A stretch of 64,000 nucleotides of DNA from Linnemannia elongata (taxonomy: Eukaryota; Mortierellomycota; Mortierellomycetes; Mortierellales; Mortierellaceae), in NCBI GenBank assembly GCA_036320915.1, contig JAXBDG010000007.1, positions 868,001 through 932,000 of the forward strand, read 5' to 3'. The position numbers were made by a program, and so were the translations under genes. A model generated the notes under the pieces. It had not been told where the DNA came from. It ran no database searches and was given only the letters and a program-made list of their open reading frames with translations. Shown piece by piece: positions 35,357-47,216 of this stretch (positions within the stretch are counted from its first letter, which is position 1; each line of letters opens with the position of its first letter).

Positions 35357-36654
35357 TGTCGTTGTGAGTTATCGTCGTAGGAGTTTGTCGGGCTGTAGAG
35401 GTTCGTCGTTTGTAAGAGTGAAAGGTGAAGAAAGAAAGAGAAAATAACGACCTTTTAAGTGGTCAAGCTCCTCCCTTTGAACGATTAGCTGTCATGTGTC
35501 GAAGGAAAGAGAGTCCCAACCGTCAAAGTAGGTGGGTGGCTTGGTCTCTGATTTTTCTTTCTCTTCTGTCTTTGACTCGGCCATTCGCCCGATGCATTCT
35601 TGACAGGTGAGTCCGAGGGATCTGATAAAAGGAGAGGTGGGGTGACAGACACCATTGAACCAACTGGTCACCTACCAACCAAGGTCTAAAACGGTACTAG
35701 CTTTTGCTTGCTTTTTTTGTCACCTCCCACACACCCTTGGGAGAAGAAAAGGATCCCGGGTTGAATAGTGAAATTCCTTTTGCGGTCGAAGTATAGAAGA
35801 TATTGGAACGCGGGAAGGAAGGAGGGTAGAGCAGCACCATAAAAGATGAATCATAGAAAAGGTGCAACGAAAAGGACTTCGCAATTTACAGGGCACAGAG
35901 TCGACAGCCAGACAAGATACAAAAAGACGCGGATGGAGGGGAGTGAGAAAAAAAATGATAGTAGATGAGCCGACCTATGTGAAACTCTCACGCGGCGCGC
36001 GCTGCGCAGTGCCTCTTTTTTTTTTTCTGTATCCCCGTTGTTCATGATCGACCATCGCTAAAAGTAATAAAAGCCGACCAGTTGATTGACCGACCACCGC
36101 GAGTAAAAAAAAAAAGAAATGACATAGTAGTTCCTCACCCCTAGTTTTGCACATGTCTGTGTTTGTGGAAGAGAAGAGAGAGAGATGGGACAAGACAGGA
36201 CTGGACCATAGGGAGAGAGAAGGTTATCTTTCTCCACTCACCATACAGGTCAGGTATACATGCATGCTCTTATTACTTTCTCAGAATGCAGGAAGTGTTT
36301 CCGAGAAAGCGTGGACCAATTGAGTTCCTAGGGTTGGCCTACTATGATTTCGCTCCCTCTCCACGCTCTTCTGTGTGAACTTCCTTTCATTGGGCAGATT
36401 AAAACGATGCCAGTCAGCCTGTCGCTGAGCGGGCCGGGAGATTAGCGAGTGAGCGAGAAAAACAGAGAGCGAGAGTTGTGTACAAACAAAAAAAGGTTTA
36501 GAGTGACTAAGTGAGGCAGGGACAAGGGAACAGGGGCAAGGGACTAGGGGTCAGGAGGTAAGGGGTCAGGGAAACATGAGGGGCAGAAGGACAAAGCAAG
36601 GGACCGAACACAGAAAAAAAAACGTGGTCGGGCCGATCGTCGTTTTCGTCAAAG

Positions 36655-36720
36655 AGGAGAGAGGAAGGCGAGAGGAGAGAGGAAGGCGAGAGGAGAGAGG
36701 AAGGCGAGAGGAGGAGGAGG
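36655..36720. repeat. 18-base tandem repeat, three copies
   Basis: The unit gagaggaaggcgagagga is repeated three times head to tail, followed by (gga)n; all-purine except for the c. Confidence 0.9.
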
Positions 36721-38141
36721 TGTGTGTTTGTGTATTGGCCAGCTGACTTTGGCGAAAGGTTGTGTCGAACAGGAAAAAAAAGCTTCTTCGTGCTCTTGCC
36801 TCTCGTCGTCTTACTTTTTTCTTTCCCACTGGTTGTTTGTGCCACCATGCTACATACACACTTATCCTTTCTATCTATCTCCCTCTGCCGATGGCCATTA
36901 TTTGTTCCGCAATCCATACAATAGAAAGTCCTTTACTTTATTTTGACTCTGAAAGAAAAATAATGGATGAAGTATGACCAATTCTCAATGTTGGGAAGGG
37001 AATCAAGGGTTTTAATCTTTATGTGAGCGCCAAAAATATCTACACCATCATCATAATAAGAAAAAAAAAACCGCGGCATAGAAGAGGTCCTGAGCGTGTA
37101 GGGCAGCAGGCTCAGGACAGGACAGGCAGTTGGGTCAGGTTTAGGCAAAGGTCTTCTCTAATGCTTATCTGTCCATTTGTTTACATGCTTGCACATCTCT
37201 CCAGCCGCTTATGTTTTTTGTCGTCAAGAGAACACTTTGTCATCTGGCCGATTCAAACCTTGGAGAAGTTTATCATGATTAGAGCAAAAGGAAGCAAAGA
37301 TAGATTCTTGGTGGGTCCAGAAGATCTAGTTTGGTCGACTTCAATTATTATTTTTTACATTTTTTGTTGTTGTTATTGAGGAAAGCAATGGGAACACAAT
37401 CGATTACAATGATCGTTGAGGAAGAGAATAATAATAATTAATAAAACGAACTGTGCGAGTGAATAGAAGGTAGTAGATAGGGGTTGGATGGGATGAGATG
37501 GGAGCGTATGTGAACGGAAAGGCGGGGAGAGAATGAGCAAGTTACCCAACGAGAGAGGCAATGAGCAATCTGAGGAAGCAACGAACGAAACACCGAAACA
37601 ACAATTCTATGACTCTTCCAGAAGGTGGCAAGGCGATGATGGCGATGGAAGAAGCAAAAAAAAAAAAAAATAAAGAAGAAAAGGAAGTATGATGTGAGCT
37701 CTCTCTCTCTCTGCTTCCTTGATGGGACGAGATCGCTGCTGCATGTTGGGATGTCTTGTCTCGGTATTGATCGAATTATCGAACAACATACTGTATGGTC
37801 CATATCTTGCGCCATCGTATTGACTGCGCCGATCTTTCCATACTTTATCCTAGTCATGAGGGCCAAGAGGGAGCTATAAAGAGAACAGACGGAGTGGAGC
37901 GAAGAGACAGAGCGAGAGAGTTTGTTTGGCTGTAGGTTTATTTGGTTTGTCTTGTTTGTTATGTTGATTGTTTGCTGGTGGACGAAGGGACGAGTGGGTG
38001 GGTGGATGGATAGCTGGTGGATGGATGGATGGTTTGGGCGGGTGATTGTTTGCATTGGGAAGTGAAGGGGGGCGGAGGCTCAATGAGAGACGAAGAAAAC
38101 ACAGAAGATTGGGTTGACGGATGCCTGACCCAGTATGTAAG

Positions 38142-38170
38142 TCATTCAGTCAGTCAGTCAGTCAGTCAGT
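38142..38170. repeat. CAGT tetranucleotide microsatellite
   Basis: Six to seven consecutive cagt units in intergenic DNA. Confidence 0.9.
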
Positions 38171-39495
38171 AAAAACAAATGTAACAGGAAAAAAAAAAAA
38201 AAAAAGAAAGCCTGGGCGCGCATGGTCTAGTCTTGACTCTGCGGCTGGCGTTTAAAAAAAGCGAGTAATTGACTAGACTGCACGTCTTTTTGTTCTATAC
38301 TGCCAATTCTCAGAGTCAGCTTCAGGTTGAGGCTGGAGGCAAAGAAATAGTAATAAGCGAACGGATAAACATTGTATTCCAAAGGGGCTCAAACATAAGA
38401 GACAATGACACTGTGATGATGACGATGGGATGTATATGAGAGATTTCAATGCAACGCTCGCATATATGGGACACAATCGTGCTGGCTTTTGTCTTTTTGG
38501 TTTCTAAGTGCCAGCCTAAAACAATTCCTTGTGTTCTTAACGCTCACAATCAACAGTTCATCTACAAAAGTACATAACAACGATAACCGAGAAGGTGCCT
38601 CGACGGATACACGACCGATTGACCACACATGCAGATGCAGAGGAGTGAATTGTGGGTATGGAAGGAAGGGAATGGGGGAAAAAGAAGGTGGTGTGGAAGA
38701 ATCACAAACACCAACAAGAGAGCACCGAATTAACCATAAAAAATTGTTTGCCCAACCGGCTCTGCATTCCGAACATCGTTCTCAAACGGAGCACACTCAT
38801 CACGCACACAACGCATACACATACACAAAGAAATACATACACCCACACGCAGTTGTGCGGCGGTCATAAAAACAGGAATGGAAACTGGCTTTCAAAATAC
38901 AATCGTTAGGCTAGTGAGGAAGAGAAGAAATGAGAAAACGTGCTCGTTTTTTTTTTTTTGTTGCCATAGCCCAACAACGGAGAGTGAGCTTGTCCGATAA
39001 GTACAGTACCTCGTAACTTTATGACCCTCGCTGTTGTTATTGTTTGCGTGCAAGAGTGTGGGTGTGGGTGATTGCGTGTAGTGCATTGGCGGGGCGGAAG
39101 GGATGGAACTGGAAGAAACACAAACAAAAAATAACCCCAATTCGTATACCTGTCAGGGTACATCCCTGGTGTTCCTGAGAAAATGCAGGGGTAGGAAAAA
39201 GAAGACATGGAAAAGAGCAAAATGGGAGAAGAAAGACATCGTAAAAAAGTCCGCTTTGCTGGATACAACAAAGAGGATCAAGAAGATGCCGTGTAGTGAA
39301 TGAGGTACTGTTCAGTACACCGCCTACTGACAATGTAATGTACGTAGTTCATTTGGTTACGCCCTGAATGCATCAGACTGATGGAAAGAAGGAAGGGAAG
39401 GAAAGAAGGGAAACGAAAAATGCATGCCAACGCCCAGGATGCATGACTGAAAGTAAATATTTGGGACTTTGATTGTTTCATGCGCTCTGGAAGAA

Positions 39496-39961
39496 TTACT
39501 TAGACATACCACTGTCGAGGAGGAAGGAAAGCATGCGAATGATATTGTGAACAAAAGTTCTAAAAGCTAATGTCATCAACAGGTCGTTGTCGTATTCATA
39601 ATTTATCCCTCGTCCACATCCAGATGGGCATTGAGTACTTAGCCATTGCACTATCGGATCAACTTTGTTTGAAATCATAACTCGAGCTTTGTCAATAGAA
39701 CATAAAGATAAAATTGAATGAACAGCGGCCTTGGCATGTTAGCTGGTAATAAACAATGCTTGCCCACCTCTGTCTTTGCGGTTCATAGCCAAAACTAGGT
39801 CAATGGTCTGGTTTCTCTGGATTTCACCCAACTCAACAGCCTTTCGAATTGCCTCTCTTAACGATGTCCGCTTTGTCTGTCAGTGTATCCTGCCTGTTTG
39901 GAACGATTCCTCGTATTTTGTGCGCTTGTACACTCACTTGGATATCCAAGGAAGCAACCAT
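39496..39961 (-). CDS. Putative spliced gene of unknown function (107 residues)
   Basis: Model with exons 39938-39961, 39768-39876 and 39496-39686; lengths sum to 324 and all splice sites are GT-AG. The protein starts MVASLDIQ, continues TKRTSLREAIRKAVELGEIQ, a convincing amphipathic helix with RNQTIDLVLAMNRKDR, and ends in a Cys-containing part (STQCPSGCGRG) and a hydrophobic helix (FRTFVHNIIRMLSFLLDSG). Protein-like composition and matching intron phases support coding. Another acceptor for the last exon (near 39744) gives a short alternative end, and the donor-like gtatgt at 39502 could extend the gene further. I recognise no family. It may belong with the exons upstream to one larger gene. 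Confidence 0.4.
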
Positions 39962-40089
39962 GCAGGATAAAACATCAGTAAACAAACAGCGATAGCAACA
40001 GCGACAACAAAGACCGCATTAAATCAACAAAACAACAACAAAAGAAGCAACAGAAACAATAATAACAACAAGGTGTACAAAGTGCTCAG

Positions 40090-40553
40090 TCAGGATCCTA
40101 GAATAGCGGTACTCTTTGCCTTCCTGGGGTTTGGCTTCCTTTTCTTTGTTCTTTTCCATTGCTGCTCTGATCTATGCACCCGAGCGTCTAAATAAACCAA
40201 GACCATGTACCCTACTTTTCGTATTGTAACATATAGAGAAGAAAAACCTGCTTACCCTGACTCTGTGCCCTTATTGCTATGATGCGAGCGTTGTTGCACC
40301 GCGCGGGGCCATTGCGTCCAATGAGATCCATATTCTCACGGCATCCAGGACCTAGAGAAAAATAAAGTGGCGGATGAAGGAAGAGCCAATAAGAGCAGGG
40401 TGCTCTAGAGCCATCTTGTGCTCCTTGGTTGTCAAGTGAAAGAAAGAAAAAAAACTTTTTTAGTGTTGGATCTTTTTCCCTTGAACACATCTAACAATGC
40501 GAACATTATTATTACGTACCTTTAATATCGGCTCTTTGGCCATCTTGCCGTTT
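40090..40553 (-). CDS. Putative exons of an unknown basic protein
   Basis: Exons of about 40520-40553 (start uncertain), 40256-40351 and 40090-40166. The middle exon encodes PGCRENMDLIGRNGPARCNN and then ARIIAIRAQSQ; the last adds a K/R-rich tail (QQWKRTKKRKPNPRKAKS) and a stop. GT-AG sites and frame agree. The upstream end is unresolved. A competing reading uses an ATG at about 40544 and another frame of the same exon (MAKEPILK joined to VLDAVRIW...) and stops inside it. No family is recognised; this could be coding or a non-coding transcript. Confidence 0.3.
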
Positions 40554-40887
40554 CTTTTATTGAATTGGGTTCTCGCCTTTGTTTTGTTTGCATTGTCAAA
40601 CTCGCTCACTCGAGACACACTTTATGGACAGAAACATATTTTAGATGACCGATCTCCTCCCTTAACCCCTGTCCAATGTACGTTTTCAATCGAACATGCA
40701 GGGTGTTTCCCTTTTTCTTTCTCCTCTAACGTCTTCAATGTTTTGCCTTATTTTCATTTGCACTGACCTCTCCCCTCTTCCCCTTTTGCTTTTCGCTGCT
40801 CTTTCTTTCCCACTCTCGTTTCCATCACTGCTCTCCTAGGATCGAATACGATTACGACACCAAACGGAAGGCAGAATCTGTTTTCTC

Positions 40888-40979
40888 TCAAGGGTCCAGG
40901 TTTCCTAGACTTTCACTCTCGCTCACTGGAGCAAGGGGTCTGTGGCCTGATCTAGTTCGGACGCTGTCAAAAGAGAAAC

Positions 40980-41013
<34 letters not shown>

Positions 41014-41466
41014 GAGTTGGAGTTGGAAGGAGGGCGATGAATTTACGGAAATGGACGCGAGTGGGCATGCATTACCATAGGAGATGTACGTGAGCAGAGA
41101 CACCTACTTCAACTCGTTTGTGTTCAAGTGGACTTTTTTTTGTCCCGCAAACACAACACAAATTATCAAACAGTAAGGAAGTGGAAACCCCTTTCCTTCT
41201 GGGCAATCCTTTCAACCCTTTTAGTACTAGAGCAGTGAAATTTTCCACTCCATGGTTGCCTTGATTTTTCATCCAGTAAGACATCTAAACGTCGCCTGGT
41301 GTGTACCCATAAACATACTTACTCCTACACACACACAGCATATATTCTTCTCTCGTAGAATAGAGGACCCGCATCATCTAGCATTTGTGTACTGTACCTT
41401 TTTTTTCCCTTGGTCTTCTGTGTTCTTGTGGGATGACGATGGTTGCTTTTTGTAGTTTTGTTTGCA
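40888..41466 (-). CDS. Putative spliced gene of unknown function (94 residues from its first Met)
   Basis: Exons 41076-41284 and 40888-40963 join in frame (285 nt). The protein starts MSYWMKNQGNHGVENF, has a basic segment LKGLKGLPRRKG, a cysteine pair CCVCGTKK and ends in SESESLGNLDP. A candidate upstream exon at 41398-41466 (CKQNYKKQPSSSHKNTED..) is phase 0 on both sides and could be joined before the Met. The intron has a 30-base run of T on the sense strand close to its acceptor (ttttgacag), as in proven introns of this window, which favours minus-strand transcription. No family is recognised. Confidence 0.35.
40981..41010 (-). repeat. Poly-T run (30, minus strand) in a putative intron
   Basis: A run on the plus strand, so T on the sense strand of the putative minus-strand gene; it ends 17 bases before the acceptor. 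Confidence 0.9.
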
Positions 41467-42035
41467 CTGGTTGATGCAGGTCGTAAATGCAAGAAGGAGA
41501 ATGAATGCAACAATGCCAGGTCCAACACCAGCCTATTTGGTTCATCCGGTAGGCAGGTAGGCAAGTGTGGAGTTTACAAACAAAAAGGGAATAAATTCTT
41601 GTGTGAGTAGTGTTTAATAACACGATAGGGTTTTCCCATCAAACTTGTACTTTTTTTCTGTCCTCTCCTTTAAACAAATGGACATGAGAGGAATGCTATG
41701 TGTTGTTCCCCAAAATATTATGATCGAACGGGGAAAAAAAGCAAGAAAAAAAATAGGAAAATGAGCATTGGGAAATGAATCCATTTATGCTTCTGAGGTA
41801 AGCGATCGTTCGAATAGGGCGAGAAAGAAGGCTGGGGGAAGGAAAGGAGGTGAGAGGATCGATTATTTGTTGACATTGAAGCTTTAATTGCGCTTGTCTT
41901 ATTTTTATTTGTGTTTGGGCCGAGGAGAGAAGGGGAGGGAAAAAACAAGGGAAAAACCCAAAAAAAAATAGCCCTGTGATGGAAGGCGCAGAAGGAGAGA
42001 CGGAGAGAGAGGGGAGGAAGAAAGGGTAAAGAGGA

Positions 42036-42350
42036 TCATAGAAGGGGACAACTGAAGGGAAGATCGATCTTCGATGGGCATTGCTGAGGATTAAAGAATA
42101 TGACACGATCTTCCCCTCCTGAATGTCTTAAGAACGATACTACTTTAGAAACAACAACAGAGTATGACCCATCCAACCTTGACGAAGATAATGAATCATA
42201 GAGATGCTGATACATATCTTTGTTCTTAAGAACCTGTTGTTGTTCTGTTGTGAAGATACAGAATAAGCGCTGGACTGATTCTTGGTAGTGCTCATAGTCT
42301 TTGACTGGAAGTCTCTCCATCGGGTTTGGTCTCTTCGTATTAGAGTTTCT
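42036..42350 (-). CDS. Putative exon or small gene of unknown function
   Basis: A frame open from an acceptor-like actag (ending at 42351) to a stop at 42036, with Met at 42320. The segment MERLPVKDYEHYQESVQRLF, then TTEQQQVLKNKDMYQHLYDS, and VVVSKVVSFLRHSGG has the composition of a folded helical protein. It may be the first visible exon of the unknown genes further downstream on the same strand, or end in a donor I could not choose. A second frame over the same bases is also open, so coding status is uncertain. Confidence 0.35.
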   Translation of the reverse strand, partial: RNSNTKRPNPMERLPVKDYEHYQESVQRLFCIFTTEQQQVLKNKDMYQHLYDSLSSSRLDGSYSVVVSKVVSFLRHSGGEDRVIFFNPQQCPSKIDLPFSCPLL

Positions 42351-43249
42351 CTAGTTGACGATGAATCTCATATTTGCACAAGGAGAACGAGAGATGAGTG
42401 GAGGAGGACAAAATAGGGAGAGCAGCAAAGAAAAAAAGCAAGGTGCAGCGAAAAACCAAGAGAGCCGAATAAAAAAAAAATAAAAAACGGTTGCGAGGCA
42501 GGGCTCTCACCGGCGAATGTTGTTGCTTTGTTGCTCGTTGCTATACTATGTTGATGATGATTGTTTGGGTGTGGTTGTCCTATTGTCGAATATGAGTCTT
42601 CTGGCTCCTGCACTGTCCTTGCCTCATTCCTTCTTTTTTTACATTTTCAATACTCCATCATTCGGGAAGGCGGTCTTTTTTTTTTTTTGCGTATGTTGCG
42701 TCAGGCGCCTCCATCCTCTTTTCCCAGCACAACTTCATTGTTGTTTGTCTGCTATTCTCGGCTCTGGTCAACTCAAAAGCAACTCTTTTCGCTTTCCCCT
42801 TGTGTCCCATTCCAATCATATGTGGGTATGTATGTATCCTGTCCCTGTCCTGCCCTGCTTTGGAACATCGCTTGCTATCTCCGATTCCCCCCCCCCCCCA
42901 AGGGCTCCAACAACGCACGAGTCCGCTGTAAGGTTTTTGTTTTCTTTCCCTTCTGATTTTTTTTTTCTGTTGTACTTTTTTTGTTGTCTTTTGGCGCAAT
43001 AAATGAACGCTTTTTGCATGCAAGGTTATTGTAGCTTTTGTTATTTTGTGTATATGTAGCTATATGTGTGTGTGCGAGTGTGCTTGCAACACGAGGCAAT
43101 CAGTCCATCCAAGGAAAAATGAAAGAATGAATAAACGACAGAGAGTGAAAGAACGAGCGAGAAAAAAAAAAGAAAATGAACATAATGACTAAGGGACGAT
43201 TGAGCGAGGGCCACTCTCAGCAATAAAGGGAAACCATTTTTTTTATTGA

Positions 43250-43960
43250 GTTGTTATTATAAAAAGGAGCCAACCCACCACCACCCTCGTTTGCATTTGC
43301 GCGCTCTCTCTCTCACCCGCTTTGCTTTTACTCTTGCTTCCTCCTACTTCTCATTCTTAACCCACCTCCCCTTTCTCGTGTCTCCCTCTTTTTTTCCTTT
43401 CTTTTCTTTCTTTCTTTCTTTTCTCTTTTCCCCTTTCGTTTCCTCTGCCCTGCTTCCACACCCAAACCCTTTTATTGGCCATCATCGTACCCTTCCCCTC
43501 TTACTCACTCTTCCACTCTTCCACCCACTTTCCTTCTCTCTCCCCCTTCACCCTCCCCTTCCCCTTTGTCCTCCCCTACCTCTCTTTACTCCTGTCCCTG
43601 TCCCTCGTTTTCTCGCCCTCGCTCTCTCACTCACTCTCGCCCCACTCCTTCCTTACCTTACTTACCCCTTCCTTCCCACCTTCCCACCTTCCCTCCTCCC
43701 TCCTTTCGTCGCTCCTTTGCCTCGATTTCTAAATACCACCACTCTCCTCTTTCGACTGGCCCTGAACCTCACTCCTTCATTCACCCCTTACCATAAATAC
43801 CCTTCCTCAACAAATACTCTTTTTTTTCTCTCACTCTTCTCCAAACTGCATCATCAATCAACCATTGCTCACTCGACAACCTTTACACATTCAATCATCA
43901 TCCATTCATCCTCACACGCACTCACTCACTCATTCACTCCATAAGCCAGTTCAACTCGAC
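43250..43960 (+). promoter_or_regulatory. C/T-rich block, probable promoter/leader of a plus-strand transcript
   Basis: Roughly 700 bases dominated by C and T on the plus strand, containing a ctttc-type repeat near 43395-43425. It is followed by mixed, A/C-rich DNA typical of 5' leaders and a donor-like cg/gtaagc at about 44119. The next plus-strand gene is the Nrg1-like factor 6.5 kb away, so either its leader is long and spliced or there is a non-coding transcript here. Confidence 0.35.
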
Positions 43961-44119
43961 TCTTCTTCTGTTCTTTACGCCCATATATACAACCTAACCC
44001 AACGACCTGACCGCTCAGCTTAGTCTTTCCACCATAACCACACAATACTCTCTCGAGCTACACGCCCTTTTTCTCGTTCTCTTGTTCAGCAGCCAGTCCG
44101 GAGTTTTTACCAGACTTTC

Positions 44120-47100
44120 GGTAAGCCTCTTCTACACTGTTTATCGGTCTCACTCCAGTTTCCGTCAGTTGATCACCACCCTATCAGATAGCAAGGAAAA
44201 GGAAAGGGGCGTAGTTCTTCATCCTCAGGCACCATCACTACGAATGAGAGTGTGGGAGATAAAGAAGGATGGAGCCGGGAATTATCAGTGGCGTCGAGAA
44301 AGGAGGGGATCTGCTTCGATGCAGCGCCTCTCTTACTCTTCCTTCGGGGAATTTATTTTTTCTTTCTTTTCCCTTATTCTCGGCTATTGAAGAAAACATA
44401 TTCATCTATACGAGCCAAAGAAATCGTTTTTTTGATCGCCACCGAAAGACAAGAACAACATCAACCCTCAATTTCTCTCATTGTTGTTTATAGCTCCTTC
44501 TCTTTGTTATTCTTTATGAACGGTACAATCTCTCGTCCACGTTCCCTTTTTCTTGTACCCACCAACACTTCTTCCCTCCCTTTCTCTCTCTAATCCCTCA
44601 AAAAAAGACGATCATTCATGATTGGAGTGAACTGAATTGCTCTCCCCTATCTCCCTCCTTCCCTCCCTCCCCTCATTCTCACTCGCTCACTCATTCTCTC
44701 TTTCTCACTCGCTCTCTCTTTATACCCCCACCCTTTGAGAGACATACATCGACAATCCGGTCACGCTCATAAAATGGGCGCCCTGGAGATCCCTCACACT
44801 GCCACATCATCACTATCATCATCATCGTCGCTTGGCCTTTTTTTTATATAAACAAAAAAGCCCGAGAGCGAACTGCTCCTTTTGAATAAACCCAGCTAAC
44901 CCAATAACCGTAACAACAACAACAATAACAACAAACAACAACAAACAAACAAACAAAACAGCACACAACAACACACAACAGACCCTTACTTTACACTCCT
45001 CTCCCTCTCAGTCCCTGTCTCCTCTCCCGACCCCCTTCTCCCTTCCTCATTGTGCTTCTCCGATTTTATTTTTTTTCTCTTGGCCCTCACGCCAGCTCAA
45101 CGTCATATCTGCACTCTAGCTCTGTCTAGGAGAGACGTCCTCATTTTTTATATATAATTCACGCTACGGCCTGCACAACAGAACCCAAAAGGATTAGGGC
45201 TAACTTTCTCTCTCTCCTCTCTCCCCTCTCCGCTCAGGAAACAGACAAAAAAGTTCCCTTCGACAAGACATCCATCCACCCACGGCAGACAAAAAAAAAA
45301 AGGTTTGTGCACAAACAGTCATTCTTCTTTTGTTTCCCTTCCTCTTTTTGCATTTGATCACGCTGGTTGCACTGTCTGCAATCTTGAATGCATTCATCTT
45401 TCTTTGGATGTTATTGTTGTGTTGTTTTGTGTGCTTGTTTGTTTGGATTGGATGGGATTGCAAACACAACACTGGAACAAGAGTATGAGTGAAAGAAAAG
45501 AGAAAGGCCAAGATGAGTGGAAATTTGGGGGGAGATTTGTTCGTTTGGGCTCCTCCACGATAATTGTCTTTTTTGTGCACACAACATACACATACACATA
45601 CACATACACACCTATACTTTTGCTCACCATCGAGTTTAGCCCAGACCTGCTGTTTTTGTATGCTTTGATACCGTTCCTTTTGTTTTTGTTGTTTTTGATT
45701 TTGGTATCGTGTTTATGAGCAATCTACCCCCCCCCCCTGCCCTTCTCTCCCCTCGCTTCCTTTCCCCCTGTCGCCTTGGACTATATACCTTGCTGCACCC
45801 TCTACGTTGTTTTTTTTATGCTCTACCCTGTCCTGTCAACGCGCTCGCACCCCCGCCTATGCCGCCCCACTCCCTTTCCCGCCTTCTTTTTTTATCCTAA
45901 CTTCAAGGATGCACGGCACAGATCCCTCTCTTTCCACTATGCAACCGTTTATATATCCGTTACCTTCTATTGTTTGTGCTCTTTTGGCCCTTGTTGTTCC
46001 TGTTGAACGGTTTAGTTTTTTGACTCTCGGTCGATGGACAAAGACTGCCATCCCTGCAGTTCCTTGTCGTTTGGGCAAAAACGTGCTACTTAGGGTGTTG
46101 TGGGTGCCTGTCTCCCTTTCGTTGGCCAGGGTTCGAAGCTCAGGGTCACATACATTTCAGGGTGAAAAACTAAAAGAGAGATGCTGAAGAATGCGAGGTG
46201 AGAGGGTGCGTGTGGTCCCTGAGACACACGGGTGAGATTGATACGTGTTTGCCCTGAAAGAAAAAAATGTGAGCGAGAACAGTAAGGCATTATTTACTGC
46301 TCTCTTTTCCGACCTCCACTTCCCTCTCGCTCGCTCTGCCCTCTCCCCTTTTCTTTTCCTTTGTCTCTCCCCTGTCCATCTTTCAAGACGCTCATGCCTT
46401 TGACCCTGCCCCTGCCATCTTGCTTTGCCTTGGTTTTTTCCTATCCCTTTTGTTGTTCAACGGGGTGGCGTGTTTTTGGTCTGTTTGGAATAGAGCATGA
46501 CTTGTAGACATTCATGCAAAAAACCATGACCCATAGTCTTTTTTGACCTGCTTTGTGTGGCCCCTTCAATCCCTTCAGACGTGTTTTCTTGTATCCCTCC
46601 TTTCCTTGTTACTTCTTTCTTTGGATCCTATCCTTTTCGCGTTGTTCTCGTCTCTTTTCCTGGGAATTCAGACGGTCTGTCGTTCTATCTTTTCTTTTGT
46701 TCACCCTTTCTTCTCACTTGACCGTTGGATAATTTTGTATTTTGTTGTTCCACAGAAACGGGCGCATGGCATTAGGGTACATGCAAACAACAATAGTTGG
46801 CCCACACTGCGCCATGATGCCATATTCTCCGTCCTTTGTGTACGGCATACGCCATTGACGCTCATCCCTGCTTTCTTGTTTGTCGTACCCCCGTCATTTT
46901 ATTTTATTCCACCCCCTCGTTTTTTCTGGATGGTGGATATTGACATAGTGGGGTTCACCATTTTACTGTTAACTCTTGAAAACATGCAGCCACGCACATA
47001 AACCCCCAAAAACACCTACGCACATAATCAAACCTAGAGACCGCGCCGAGCTCTCCCATTCCCTTTTCCCTAGTTGCTCCTTTCACCATTTCCCCCTTTT

Positions 47101-47176
47101 TACCCTGGGCTTGTTTCCAGTTGAAGCTACGGCTCTTCCATTGTTCATCCCTGTTCCTGAAGGAAAAAGAGCGAAG

Positions 47177-47216
<40 letters not shown>

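Larger units (their letters stand above)
35357..39495. other. Intergenic region without supportable genes
   Basis: About 4.1 kb upstream of the DHBP synthase gene. It contains G/A- and C/T-rich simple sequence, a three-copy 18-base repeat at about 36655, A runs at 37656-37670 and 38189-38205, and a CAGT microsatellite at about 38142. The 205-codon minus-strand frame at 37.4-38.1 kb is H/P/S/F-rich and crosses an A run, so I treat it as non-coding. Confidence 0.5.

Noticed and set aside
37438..38055. 205-codon minus-strand frame
   Set aside because: It crosses an A run that becomes poly-F, is otherwise H/P/S/T-rich and has no recognisable partner exon.
42036..42350. Second open frame across the same bases (ETLIRRDQ...)
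   Set aside because: Composition is less protein-like than the MERLPVKDYEHYQ frame, and the intron joining it to an upstream exon rests on a weak acceptor.
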